Source: Anammoximicrobium sp032229885
GTDB taxonomy: Bacteria; Planctomycetota; Planctomycetia; Pirellulales; Pirellulaceae
Reading direction: 5' to 3'
Assembly (NCBI GenBank): GCA_032229885.1
Contig: JAVYAJ010000119.1
Coordinates: 1 to 47,242, forward strand
DNA: 47,242 bases
Part shown: piece by piece, positions 27,010-35,438 of the stretch
How positions within the stretch are numbered: position 1 is the stretch's first letter
Layout of the letters: each line of letters begins with the position of its first letter
The notes under the pieces: model-generated
Told to the model about the DNA's origin: nothing
Database searches by the model: none
Seen by the model: the letters and a program-made list of their open reading frames with translations, nothing else
Translations under genes and position numbers: made by a program

Positions 27010-27038
27010 TTGAAGCGCAGCCGGTAAACGAGTTAAAT
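27010..27038 (+). promoter_or_regulatory. Possible internal promoter upstream of rpmJ
   Basis: TTGAAG (27010-27015) and TTAAAT (27033-27038) are 17 bases apart, in a locally AT-rich part of the 210-bp secY-rpmJ gap. It could drive rpmJ-rpsM-rpsK-rpoA-rplQ separately from the upstream genes. Both boxes are imperfect. Confidence 0.35.
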
Positions 27039-27203
27039 ATAGGGTTCCGGACAACCAGCGTAATTTCAGCAGCCACGTAGGGCCTCGGCGTTTTTTGCGA
27101 ACCCGTCTCAAAGGCGATGCAACAGACGCAGGCTAGGCGTACCGGCGGCTTAGGCAAGCCTCGCGCGATCACAGCGAGCGAGAGCGGCTTGAAGGGCGAG
27201 ACG

Positions 27204-27317
27204 ATGAAAGTGCGAGCGAGCGTTCGAAGAATTTGTGAGAATTGCAAAATTGTCAGACGGCGGGGGCGAGTCGTGGTGATCTGCACGAATCCCCGACACA
27301 AACAGCGTCAGGGCTAA
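27204..27317 (+). CDS. rpmJ: 50S ribosomal protein L36
   Basis: L36 is the smallest large-subunit protein. This 37-residue form has the zinc ribbon: Cys residues in ICENC, then CTNPRHKQRQG, giving the C-x2-C...C-x4-H pattern of the zinc-binding type. MKVRASVRR at the start is the classic opening. The start at 27204 gives the exact family length, whereas an in-frame ATG 87 bp upstream adds unrelated residues. GGGCGAGACG precedes it. Confidence 0.96.
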   Translation: MKVRASVRRICENCKIVRRRGRVVVICTNPRHKQRQG

Positions 27318-27361
27318 CTAGCTTAGAGGCAGCTTAGCCTAGAGGCAGCGAGGAGCGATCG

Positions 27362-27745
27362 ATGCCCCGTTTACTCGGTGTAGATATTCCCAACGACAAG
27401 CCGACGGCGATCTCGTTGACGTACTTGTTCGGCGTCGGACCGAAATCGGCCCGCGAGCTATGTCACAAGGCCGGTGTCGATCCGCAGCGTCGCGCACGGG
27501 AGTTGGCCGATGACGAAGTCAGCCGGCTGGCTGTGCTGCTGGAACGCGATTACACGGTCGAAGGGCCGTTGCGGCGGCAACTGAATCAGAACGTCGCCCG
27601 ATTGCGGGAAATCAAGTGTTATCGCGGCATTCGGCATCGGATGGGCCTGCCGGTGCGGGGTCAGCGGACCCGGACCAACGCGCGGACGCGCAAGGGTCCC
27701 AAAAAGACGGTGGCGGGTAAGAAGGGCGTCAAAGATCTGCACTAA
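27362..27745 (+). CDS. rpsM: 30S ribosomal protein S13
   Basis: S13 forms bridges to the large subunit and contacts P-site tRNA. The 127-residue product starts MPRLLGVDIPNDKPTAISLTYLFGVG and ends with HRMGLPVRGQRTRTNARTRKGPKKTVAGKKG, the diagnostic basic tail. GAGGAGCG precedes the ATG. It sits 44 bp after rpmJ and 222 bp before rpsK. Confidence 0.97.
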   Translation: MPRLLGVDIPNDKPTAISLTYLFGVGPKSARELCHKAGVDPQRRARELADDEVSRLAVLLERDYTVEGPLRRQLNQNVARLREIKCYRGIRHRMGLPVRGQRTRTNARTRKGPKKTVAGKKGVKDLH

Positions 27746-27967
27746 GCTGGCCGGCGCGAGCGGGGCGCCGACGGCGCGAGGCCGAGCGTCGGGCGCTGTG
27801 GACGCCGTGGCCATCGGGTCGGCGCGTGCACGGGTTCTGCGCCGCTGCGGGCGCTGGTGGGCAGACAAGCTTGAATCAGATCAGGGCGTAGGGCTCGGTT
27901 GCGGAGCCTGCGCGCCGTCGGTACATGGCCGGCGAGCGATCGAATTTTGAAGGCAAAGGAGAGTGGG

Positions 27968-28348
27968 ATGGCGGCAAAGGCCAAAAAGAAGATTCGCCGA
28001 AACGTGACGGCCGGGATTGCGTTTGTCCAAGCTACGTTCAACAACACGACGGTGCTGATTACGGACACGAAGGGCGATACGTTGTGTTGGGCGAGTGGCG
28101 GGACAGCCGGCTTCAAAGGCAGTCGAAAGAGCACGCCCTTTGCCGGACAGTGCGCCGGGCAGCAAGCGGCGGAAAAGGCACTGAAGTTTGGCGTCAAGGA
28201 AATCGAAGTCCGGGTGAAAGGGCCCGGGTCCGGGCGCGAAAGCGCGATCACGGCGTTGCAGAGCGCCGGTTTGACGGTCAAATCCATCGAGGACTGCACG
28301 CCGATTCCGCATAACGGATGTCGCCCTCGAAAGAAGCGGCGCGTCTAA
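27968..28348 (+). CDS. rpsK: 30S ribosomal protein S11
   Basis: S11 lies on the platform near the E site. The 126-residue product shows RRNVTAGIAFVQATFNNTTVLITD, WASGGTAGFKGSRKSTPFAGQ, EVRVKGPGSGRESAITAL and the terminal IEDCTPIPHNGCRPRKKRRV, all typical. The start at 27968 has AAAGGAG seven bases upstream; an in-frame ATG 69 bp upstream is spurious. In many bacteria rpsD follows, but here rpoA is next. Confidence 0.97.
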   Translation: MAAKAKKKIRRNVTAGIAFVQATFNNTTVLITDTKGDTLCWASGGTAGFKGSRKSTPFAGQCAGQQAAEKALKFGVKEIEVRVKGPGSGRESAITALQSAGLTVKSIEDCTPIPHNGCRPRKKRRV

Positions 28349-28430
28349 GGACCGTGCGGTAGAGACAAGGGCCTCGGGCGGGGCGTGGTGGTAGCACGAA
28401 CAGAAGGGCGCGACGCGCAAGGAGCGATTG

Positions 28431-29426
28431 ATGCATATTCGTTGGCGGGGACTCGAATTGCCCAGCGCGGTGGAATGTGACACGGCCACGCTGACGTCGA
28501 GCTATGGCAAATTCGTGGCCGAGCCGTTCGAGCGGGGGTTCGGAGTGACCGTCGGAAACAGTCTTCGACGGGTTTTGCTTTCGAGCCTGATGGGCAGCGC
28601 GGTCACGCAAGTCAAGATTCGTGGCGCGCAACACGAGTTCACGACGATCCCGGGCGTGCTAGAGGACGTAACGGATATCGTCTTGAATGTGAAATCCCTG
28701 ATCGTCAAGAACCACTCCGAGTCGACCAGGGTGATCACGGTCGAGAAGAACGGCGCGGGGGTTGTGACGGGCGCGGACGTTCGCACCGACGCGGACGTCG
28801 AGATCATCAATCGCGATCACGTACTGGCGACGTTGACCGATGAAGTGCCTTTCTCGATGGAGATGGTGGTCGAGAGCGGGCGCGGCTATGTGCCGTCCAC
28901 CGAGCACAGTGCGACGGACCACGAGATTGGGATCATTCCGATCGACGCCGTGTTCAGCCCGGTGACGCGTGTCCGCTATGAGATCGAGGAAACTCGCGTC
29001 GGCCAGAAGACGAACTATGACAAATTGATCCTAGAGGTCTGGACGGACGGTTCGATCAGCCCCGAGATGGCGATGGTCGAGGCTGCCAAGATCCTGCGCA
29101 AGCATTTGAATCCGTTTGTGCAATATACACAGTTGGGGACCCGCATCAGCTCGCCGGCGAACGCGGGAGCGTTGGGCTTAGATGGGCTGATGGAAGCCAA
29201 GCTCGGCATGAGTCTGGCGGAACTGAAACTGTCGGTCCGAGCGATGAATTGCCTCGAGTCCGAGAACATCACGACGGTGCGAGACTTGATTCAACGAACC
29301 GAGGACGAGTTGCTGGAAGTTCGCAACTTTGGCGAGACCACGTTGGCGGAAGTCAAGGACAGGCTGTGGCAGATCGGTCTGCATTTAGGAATCTCCTTGT
29401 CTCCGACGGCTTCGTCAATTCGCTGA
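28431..29426 (+). CDS. rpoA: DNA-directed RNA polymerase subunit alpha
   Basis: RpoA dimerises to seed RNA polymerase assembly, and its C-terminal domain binds UP elements and activators. The 331-residue product has FGVTVGNSLRRVLLSSLMGSAVT and IKNHSESTR-like VKNHSESTRVITV in the N-terminal domain, TNYDKLILEVWTDGSISP, and the helix-hairpin-helix C-terminal domain about 265-320 (NCLESENITTVRDLIQRTEDELLEVRNFG). AAGGAG lies six bases before the ATG at 28431; a TTG just upstream is in frame but less likely. Confidence 0.97.
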   Translation: MHIRWRGLELPSAVECDTATLTSSYGKFVAEPFERGFGVTVGNSLRRVLLSSLMGSAVTQVKIRGAQHEFTTIPGVLEDVTDIVLNVKSLIVKNHSESTRVITVEKNGAGVVTGADVRTDADVEIINRDHVLATLTDEVPFSMEMVVESGRGYVPSTEHSATDHEIGIIPIDAVFSPVTRVRYEIEETRVGQKTNYDKLILEVWTDGSISPEMAMVEAAKILRKHLNPFVQYTQLGTRISSPANAGALGLDGLMEAKLGMSLAELKLSVRAMNCLESENITTVRDLIQRTEDELLEVRNFGETTLAEVKDRLWQIGLHLGISLSPTASSIR

Positions 29427-29663
29427 ATCCCGGAAAGGCAGTTCGCGGAGATTGTAGACTGAGTTCGCACAGCGGGCGTACGGCGCCGGCGAAGTAAAAG
29501 GACAAGAGGAGGCGGGCGGGTCGGCGCAAAGTTTGCGGCCGGCCCGTGCGAACGCAAAACCTTAAAATCCCGTGCAAAAAATCTGGCTGAAGCTCGCCCT
29601 ACTGGATTTTAGTCCGATCGCGATACAAACACACATCACAGTCGCCAAGAGAGTTTTGGGAAC
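29427..29663 (+). other. rpoA-rplQ gap with inverted repeats
   Basis: This 237-bp gap holds nested inverted repeats near 29515-29550, including GCAAA-G-TTTGC flanked by GGTCGGC and GGCCGGCCC. A locally AT-rich part follows (CCTTAAAATC...GCAAAAAATC). It could be a processing site or a terminator-antiterminator with a new promoter for rplQ. No clear gene lies here. Confidence 0.35.
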
Positions 29664-30269
29664 ATGAGACATCGAAAAAAAGGCCGTCGCCTGGGGCGCT
29701 CGTCCAGCCACCGCAAGGCGATGCTGAAGAACTTGGCGAGCGCTTTGTTCTTGACCGAACGCGCTGTGGATGAAGAGCTCGAAGGCAACGCCCCGAAGAC
29801 CAAGGGTCGGATCGTCACGACGCTGCAGAAAGCGCGTGAAGTGCAACCGTTGGTCGAGAAATGTATTACGATCGCGTGTCGATCGTTGGAGGCGGCGGAC
29901 GAAGCTAGGCAATACGCGAGTAGCGCCGCACGGCAATCGGACGAGTGGAAACGGTGGCGAACGAGCGCTCAATGGCAATCGTGGTCGAGGGCGATCGCGC
30001 CGGTCGTGACGGCTCGACGTCGAGTGATCCAACTGATTGGCGATAAACGGGCCGTACAGGTTCTGTTCGAGGAGATTGCGCCGCGGTTTCAGGATCGAGA
30101 CGGGGGATATACCCGGGTGTTGCGGCTGGCGGCGCCGCGGTTGGGCGACGCAGGCACGCGAGCGATCCTCGAACTCGTGGGGACGCACGAGCGGGTCAGA
30201 GAGGTCAGTGCCAAGCCGCGGTTCGAGACAGCCGTCGCTCAGGCGGCAGCCGAAGCCGGGGAGAGCTGA
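29664..30269 (+). CDS. rplQ: 50S ribosomal protein L17 with a large insertion
   Basis: L17 sits near the tunnel exit. Residues 1-72 (MRHRKKGRRLGRSSSHRKAM, LFLTERAV, VEKCITIA) and about 120-175 (ARRRVIQLIGDKRAVQVLFEEIAPRF, GGYTRVLRLA) match the family. The 201-residue length compares with 115-130 usually. The excess is an insertion at about residues 73-120, helical and Trp/Arg/Gln-rich, plus a longer C-terminal tail. Long L17 forms occur in some phyla; the insert is presumably surface-exposed. It ends the ribosomal cluster. Confidence 0.94.
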   Translation: MRHRKKGRRLGRSSSHRKAMLKNLASALFLTERAVDEELEGNAPKTKGRIVTTLQKAREVQPLVEKCITIACRSLEAADEARQYASSAARQSDEWKRWRTSAQWQSWSRAIAPVVTARRRVIQLIGDKRAVQVLFEEIAPRFQDRDGGYTRVLRLAAPRLGDAGTRAILELVGTHERVREVSAKPRFETAVAQAAAEAGES

Positions 30270-30344
30270 AGGCTGCGGAACGATCGCTGATCCGGCATAG
30301 AAGCGGTGTGGCCGCGGTCTTTGTCGCAGCGTCGAGGAGTCAGG

Positions 30345-30962
30345 ATGGCCGGAGGCCAAACCACGATTCCGAGACCCGTACCGCGCGGCAGCCAAGAATT
30401 CAGCTTTACGACCGCGATGGGACGACTGTGCGCCGACGTGGTCGCCCGCGTGCCTGCGGTGGCCCACGTCGACCTGGCGCGCGTGGCAATAGCGTTTGCC
30501 GAAGCCCGCAAGCGCACGCGTCACGGAATCTATGCCTCGCTGACTCCGCTGCGATTCGAAGGAGGTTCGCTGACGACGCAGCGTCACGGACGGCGGTACA
30601 CGATCCAGCGGCTGTTTGATGGCCAGGGACGTGAGATGCTGTACATCCTCACGTTCTACCTGCCGCGATTCATGGATCTCCCTTTCTTAGAAAAGCTGAC
30701 CACGGTGTTCCACGAACTGTGGCACGTCAGCCCGCGGTTTGACGGTGATCTGCGACGCCATGCAGGCCGCTGCTACGCGCATTCGCACTCGCAGAAGCAA
30801 TACGACGCCGACATGGAGCGGTTGGCGCGTCAGTACCTTGCCGCCGCCCCGTCAGCCGCTGTGTATGAGTTTCTTCAGGCCGACTTGGCCGGTCTGGTGG
30901 CGAAGCACGGGCGAGTCGTCGGAGTCAAGGTGCGACGCCCCCGACTATTGAGGCTGAATTGA
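30345..30962 (+). CDS. Putative HEXXH zinc metallopeptidase
   Basis: The 205-residue protein has the zinc-protease motif HELWH at residues 123-127, in a VFHELWHVSPRFDGDLRR context followed by GRCYAHSHSQKQYD. This resembles the putative phage-type metallopeptidase family and is more distantly SprT-like. His and Glu of HEXXH are intact; the third ligand could be His139 or His146. A role in protein turnover is only a guess. GAGGAG lies five bases before ATG 30345. It follows rplQ by 75 bp in the same direction and might be read through from it. Confidence 0.7.
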   Translation: MAGGQTTIPRPVPRGSQEFSFTTAMGRLCADVVARVPAVAHVDLARVAIAFAEARKRTRHGIYASLTPLRFEGGSLTTQRHGRRYTIQRLFDGQGREMLYILTFYLPRFMDLPFLEKLTTVFHELWHVSPRFDGDLRRHAGRCYAHSHSQKQYDADMERLARQYLAAAPSAAVYEFLQADLAGLVAKHGRVVGVKVRRPRLLRLN

Positions 30963-31115
30963 GCGCGGCGGCAGACTGCTGCGCGAGCGCCGTCCATCGA
31001 CCGCGAGCAGCCGCGACGAGCGACGCGGATCAGCCCAGCCTGCGCGGCCGAGGCGATGCGCCCGACGGCGCCCAGACGGGGCGTCACGCAGCCCTTCGGG
31101 CCAACAGTTGCCGAG

Positions 31116-31145
31116 CCACGCCTTCGCCGGGCGATGAGGGCGTGG
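31116..31145. terminator. Hairpin between convergent genes
   Basis: CCACGCC (31116-31122) and GGCGTGG (31139-31145) form a perfect 7-bp stem between the convergent metallopeptidase and zinc-ribbon genes. No T tract is present. A bidirectional terminator is plausible. Confidence 0.4.
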
Positions 31146-31167
31146 CGAGCGATCTGTGGCGCGTCCG

Positions 31168-31683
31168 TCATAGGTGATGGCGGGCGGCGACCAGGCCAAT
31201 GTTGAGCAGAATCCACAAGACTGCGAATCCGACGGATACGATTCCGAGGATCATACCCACGCGGGTTGTGCTCTCGCCGCTGGGATCCATCCGCCCACTG
31301 CGCATCTCCGACAGATCCGACGCGCCCATGACCCAGGCTGCGATCCCGAACGGCAGACAGCACAGAATGCCGAGGATGCCAAACATCAAGACAACCCCGC
31401 TCCGGTGCGATTTGGCGAACGCACCGCCGGTCGCGGGCGCGATGGGCGAGGCGTAGGGGTTGGCCTCTGCGGCCGGCCGATCGGCATACGAATTGGGGTC
31501 CGGCGCAGGATCGACCGGGCCCGTCCACTCGCGATTCGCGTCCTCGACGGCCGAGACGATGTCACTCGACCAAGGCACGTCGGTGATCGTCCCGCAGTTT
31601 GGGCAGCGGGCTTTTTTTCCCGCATGTTCGTCGGCCACGCGCAGCATCTGGCCACACCCGGCACATTTCAACTCGATCGGCAT
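31168..31683 (-). CDS. Zinc-ribbon plus two-helix membrane protein (DUF4190-like)
   Basis: The 171-residue protein opens with a zinc ribbon, CAGC and CPNC pairs about 16 residues apart (residues 8-30), similar to MJ0042-type fingers. A Pro/Ala-rich linker follows, then two membrane helices at about 97-123 and 143-166 with LGILCCLPFGIAAWVMG between and around them, resembling DUF4190. Such proteins are common in planctomycetes and of unknown function. The start ATG is at 31683. It converges on the metallopeptidase gene. Confidence 0.7.
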   Translation of the reverse strand: MPIELKCAGCGQMLRVADEHAGKKARCPNCGTITDVPWSSDIVSAVEDANREWTGPVDPAPDPNSYADRPAAEANPYASPIAPATGGAFAKSHRSGVVLMFGILGILCCLPFGIAAWVMGASDLSEMRSGRMDPSGESTTRVGMILGIVSVGFAVLWILLNIGLVAARHHL

Positions 31684-32292
31684 TTTCTAAACCTCGCAGC
31701 CCGCTCCTCGTCTCGGATCAACATATCATCGCAACGCGGGCGCCCGGCGGCAAGCACAAGAGACGGTGAAAGCATCGGAGAAGCGCGGACGAATTGCGTG
31801 GATTGCATGAATTGCCAAGCCACGGATCATGGCAGAGTAAAACGCTTGTTTTGCACGCGGCCGCACTGCGACCGAGAGACGCGGGCCTCTTGCGGTTGAA
31901 TCTGCGACGCATGACACCGGTCAGTCCGCCGCGGCGGGACGCATCGCGGCAGGATGCCGCGGCCACGGGATGATCCGCCACGTGTGGCGCCGGTCGGTCC
32001 CGTGCGACCGTAGGTAGGATAATTGTAGCCACCGACGAGGCTGACTGCACGAAGGGCAGACCCAATGCGGCGTCGGCGGATGGACATTCATCCCAGCATG
32101 TTTCGGCCCGTGCAACGCACTGCATGAATCCGCTGGACGGGCGAGACCGAACGCTGTTTTCCCTTGGTCGGACAGTCCGCACGCGTTGCGAAAGGCGCTC
32201 GTCACGCATGCCGCCCGTGTCGCTGAGCACAATAAATCGTCCCCGGCGCGCATCGTAGCTAGGTTTTAGCCGTGTTTGCACAAGGAGCAGTC
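31684..32292. other. Divergent intergenic region, no gene supported
   Basis: This 609-bp stretch lies between the zinc-ribbon gene and the DUF1549 operon. Open frames occur on both strands, but their products lack motifs and ribosome binding sites. An AT-rich word TAGGATAATTGTAG near 32014-32027 might be a -10 region. Promoters for both flanking genes should lie here. Confidence 0.35.
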
Positions 32293-33936
32293 ATGCAGGC
32301 TTTCTTAGCATCCGTCCTTCTGTTGGCGCCGGCCCAGACGGGCATCGAGGGGCCGACGTCCGCGGAGCAGGTTTTCGAGAACCCTGCTGACATGCCTCTT
32401 CAGGGAAAGCTGGACGAACTCGTCTTTGCTCGGCTAAGCCAAGCGGGCATCCAGCCTGCCGCGGTCTGTTCGGACGCGGTCTTTGTCCGCCGGGCGTTCT
32501 TGGACGTGATCGGGACGCTGCCCACCGCTGACGAAGTAAGGCAGTTCTTGCTGGATCAAAATCCGGACAAGCGACGGTTGCTGATCGATCGGCTGTTGGA
32601 ACGTAGCGAGTTTGCGGACTATTGGGCCATGAAGTGGGGCGATCTGCTGCGGGTCAAGGCCGAGTTTCCGATCAACCTGTGGCCGAACGCCGCCCAGGCC
32701 TATCACCGCTGGATTCACACCTGCATCCGAGACAATCTGCCCTATGACAAGTTCGTCCGTGGTTTGCTGACCTCCAACGGCAGCAACTTTCGCGTCGGCC
32801 CGGTCAATTTCTATCGCGCCGTGCAGAGCAAGACACCCGAGGGCATCGCGCAAGCGGTCGCGCTGACGTGGATGGGCGTGCGCACCGACGACTGGCCGGC
32901 GGAACGTCTGTCGGGAATGGCCGCATTTTTCTCGGAGATCACGTACAAGGAGACCGCGGAGTGGAAGGAAGAAATTGTCGCGTTTGACCCCGACAAGGCG
33001 AGCCAGTCGGGGCCAGCGAGTGCGCGTACGGCAACGTTTCCGGATGGGAGCACGATCGTCTTGACGAGCGAGCACGATCCGCGCGCGATCTTTGCCGACT
33101 GGTTGATTTCGCCGAAGAACCCCTGGTTTTGCCGGAACATTGTCAATCGCGTCTGGGCCTGGTTGTTGGGGCGAGGCATCATTCACGAGCCGGACGATGT
33201 GCGCCCGGACAATCCACCGGCCAACCCGGAATTGCTGGCCTACTTGGAGCACGAATTGATCGCGGCCCGGTACGACCTGAAGCGCATCTATCGCCTGATT
33301 CTTCATTCGAAAACATACCAGTTGTCGTCCATCGCCCGTAGCGACTCGCCGGACGCAGCTCGTCTGTTCGCCGTTTATCCGCTGCGCCGCTTGGACGCCG
33401 AGGTGCTGATCGACGCGTTGAACCAGATTACGGGAACGACGGAGGCGTATTCGAGTTCGATTCCCGAGCCGTTCACCTTTGTGCCTGCGGACCAGCGGGC
33501 GATCGGGCTGCCGGACGGCAGCATCACCAGCGCGTTCCTGGAGCAATTCGGGCGCCCTTCGCGAGACACCGGTTTGGAATCCGAACGCTCGAACCGTCCC
33601 ACGGTCGACCAGCGATTGCATCTGCTGAATTCGAGTCACATCCAGCGCAAGATCGAGAGTGGCCCGGCGCTCCAGGCGATCTTTCAGTCCGCCGTAGGCC
33701 AACCACCGGCGAAGCGCAACAAGGCTCGTCGGTCGGCCGCGGTTGACGAGGACGTCCAACACGGACGCGACCAGGTCGCAAATACGCTGTACTTGACGAT
33801 CCTGTCGCGATTTCCCACGCCCGACGAATTGCGGGCGGCATCCGAGTATGCCCAGAAGGCCGGTTCGCGGCGCGAGGCAGCCGTGGATTTGGCCTGGGCG
33901 TTGATCAATTCAGCCGAGTTCCTGTACCGGCATTGA
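32293..33936 (+). CDS. DUF1549/DUF1553 (PSCyt2/PSD1) secreted protein
   Basis: The 547-residue protein belongs to a family strongly expanded in planctomycetes. The N-terminus (MQAFLASVLLLAPAQTG) is a short signal peptide. Residues about 45-220 match PSCyt2/DUF1549 (VFVRRAFLDVIGTLPTADEV, WAMKWGDLLRVK, YDKFVRGLLTS). About 260-545 match PSD1/DUF1553 (DPRAIFADWLISPKNPWFCRNIVNRVWAWLLGRGI, YDLKRIYRLILHSKTYQLSS). No cytochrome c CxxCH motif is present. AAGGAG lies six bases before the ATG at 32293; an in-frame start 21 bp upstream is less likely. It heads a three-gene operon with DUF1501 and PPC proteins. The biochemical role is unknown. Confidence 0.9.
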   Translation: MQAFLASVLLLAPAQTGIEGPTSAEQVFENPADMPLQGKLDELVFARLSQAGIQPAAVCSDAVFVRRAFLDVIGTLPTADEVRQFLLDQNPDKRRLLIDRLLERSEFADYWAMKWGDLLRVKAEFPINLWPNAAQAYHRWIHTCIRDNLPYDKFVRGLLTSNGSNFRVGPVNFYRAVQSKTPEGIAQAVALTWMGVRTDDWPAERLSGMAAFFSEITYKETAEWKEEIVAFDPDKASQSGPASARTATFPDGSTIVLTSEHDPRAIFADWLISPKNPWFCRNIVNRVWAWLLGRGIIHEPDDVRPDNPPANPELLAYLEHELIAARYDLKRIYRLILHSKTYQLSSIARSDSPDAARLFAVYPLRRLDAEVLIDALNQITGTTEAYSSSIPEPFTFVPADQRAIGLPDGSITSAFLEQFGRPSRDTGLESERSNRPTVDQRLHLLNSSHIQRKIESGPALQAIFQSAVGQPPAKRNKARRSAAVDEDVQHGRDQVANTLYLTILSRFPTPDELRAASEYAQKAGSRREAAVDLAWALINSAEFLYRH

Positions 33937-34022
33937 AGTCGTGCGCGAGGTGAGGTCGCGTCTGCCGCGGCTCGCACCATCGAGCCCGAGCGGTTTTCCA
34001 ATGCAGTCGGAGTGGATCCATC

Positions 34023-35402
34023 ATGCAGACAGCAAGCAATTCCCCGGTTAGCGTTTCGGTTGGCAGATTGATTTCGCGTCGCACGGTGTTGCAGCACGGC
34101 CTGGCCGGGGCTGGCGGGCTGTTGTTGGGCGGTGGGTTGATCGCCAAGGATTCGGCCCTGGCGCATCCCGTCCAGGACGAGACCAGAACAAAGGGAAAAG
34201 CGCGCTCGGTGATCCAGATCTGGCTGTGGGGCGGGGCCTGTCACATCGACACGTTCGATCCGAAACCAGATGCCGGCGCGGATTATACCGGGCCGCTCAA
34301 AGGCGCGATCTCGACCAACGTCGACGGCATCCAGATTGGAGAACTGCTGCCCGAGCTGGCGCGGCACGCGGACAAGTATTCGCTGATCCGCGGCATGACC
34401 CACGGCAACAACGGCCACGAGACGGCTTCGTACATGGTCCAGACGTCGCGAGAACCCGGCGGTCGCGAGGTCTACCCCAGCGCTGGGGCCGTGGTCTCGC
34501 TGTTCCGCGGTGGCGGCGCCGGCTACCAGGGATTGATTCCGCCTTATATCGTGGTGCCTCAGCCGCAGGGCCGATTCTCGGAGGCTGGTTTTCTGGGGGG
34601 ACGTTACAAACCGTTTGCCACCGTGGGCGATCCGGGACGGACGCCTTTCATCGTCGAAGGCGTCGTAGCGCAGGGGATCACCGAGCAGCGACAGCGAGAT
34701 CGACGGGCCTTCTTGCAGGGTTTGAACCTGCTCGAGCGGGCGATGCAGAACGATCCACAACTGGCGGCGCTGAACGACTGTGATCGCCAGGCGTATGACC
34801 TGATCTTGGGCGACGCGGGCAAGGTCTTCGACCTGGGGCAAGAGAACGATGATCTGCGCGGTCGATACGGCCGGACGTCGTTTGGGCAAGCCTGCCTGTT
34901 GGCGCGGCGGCTGGTCGAGAAACAGGTTCCCTATATCACGATCAACTACAGCGGCTGGGATACGCACAAGGGCCATTTTCAGACGATGCAGCGGAAACTG
35001 CCCGAACTGGACAAAGGCCTGGCGACGCTGCTGGAAGACCTATCGACCCGCGGGCTGCTCGATACGACCATCATCTGGTGCTGCGGCGAATTCGGACGCA
35101 CGCCGCGCGTCCAATGGGATCCGCCTTGGAACGGCGGTCGCCACCACCACGGTCGTGTCTTCTCGGTATTGGTCGCCGGGGGTGGATTTCGCGGTGGCCA
35201 CGTCGTCGGCGCATCGACCGACCGGGGCGAGGAAGTCAAGGATCGGCCCGTTTATCCGGTGGATCTGATCGGCAGCATCTACGAGTTGATGGATATCGAC
35301 GCGACCGCTCGGCTCCCGCACCCGCAGGGCCAAGTGGTGTCCGTGCTGCCCGGCGCCGCGGACGGAGTGAAATCGGGCGGACGGTTGACGGAAATCATGT
35401 GA
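34023..35402 (+). CDS. DUF1501 Tat-exported protein
   Basis: The 459-residue protein has a twin-arginine signal, SRRTVLQHGLAGAGGLLLGGG (about residues 19-39), so folded export is expected. The family motifs are GGACHIDTFDPKPDA, RGMTHGNNGHETASYM, GWDTHKGHF and CGEFGRTPR followed by HHHGRVFSVLVAGGGFRGG. DUF1501 has an alkaline-phosphatase/sulfatase-like fold, but its activity is not established. It follows the DUF1549 gene by 86 bp and precedes the PPC-domain gene by 36 bp. In planctomycetes these three families are commonly linked. Confidence 0.9.
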   Translation: MQTASNSPVSVSVGRLISRRTVLQHGLAGAGGLLLGGGLIAKDSALAHPVQDETRTKGKARSVIQIWLWGGACHIDTFDPKPDAGADYTGPLKGAISTNVDGIQIGELLPELARHADKYSLIRGMTHGNNGHETASYMVQTSREPGGREVYPSAGAVVSLFRGGGAGYQGLIPPYIVVPQPQGRFSEAGFLGGRYKPFATVGDPGRTPFIVEGVVAQGITEQRQRDRRAFLQGLNLLERAMQNDPQLAALNDCDRQAYDLILGDAGKVFDLGQENDDLRGRYGRTSFGQACLLARRLVEKQVPYITINYSGWDTHKGHFQTMQRKLPELDKGLATLLEDLSTRGLLDTTIIWCCGEFGRTPRVQWDPPWNGGRHHHGRVFSVLVAGGGFRGGHVVGASTDRGEEVKDRPVYPVDLIGSIYELMDIDATARLPHPQGQVVSVLPGAADGVKSGGRLTEIM

Positions 35403-35438
35403 GCGGAAAATCGTGCGAGCTGAACGGAGAATCAAGCC

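Noticed and set aside
31718..32281. 187-codon minus-strand open frame before the DUF1549 gene
   Set aside because: No motif, unusual residue composition and no ribosome binding site; it also covers the expected promoter region.
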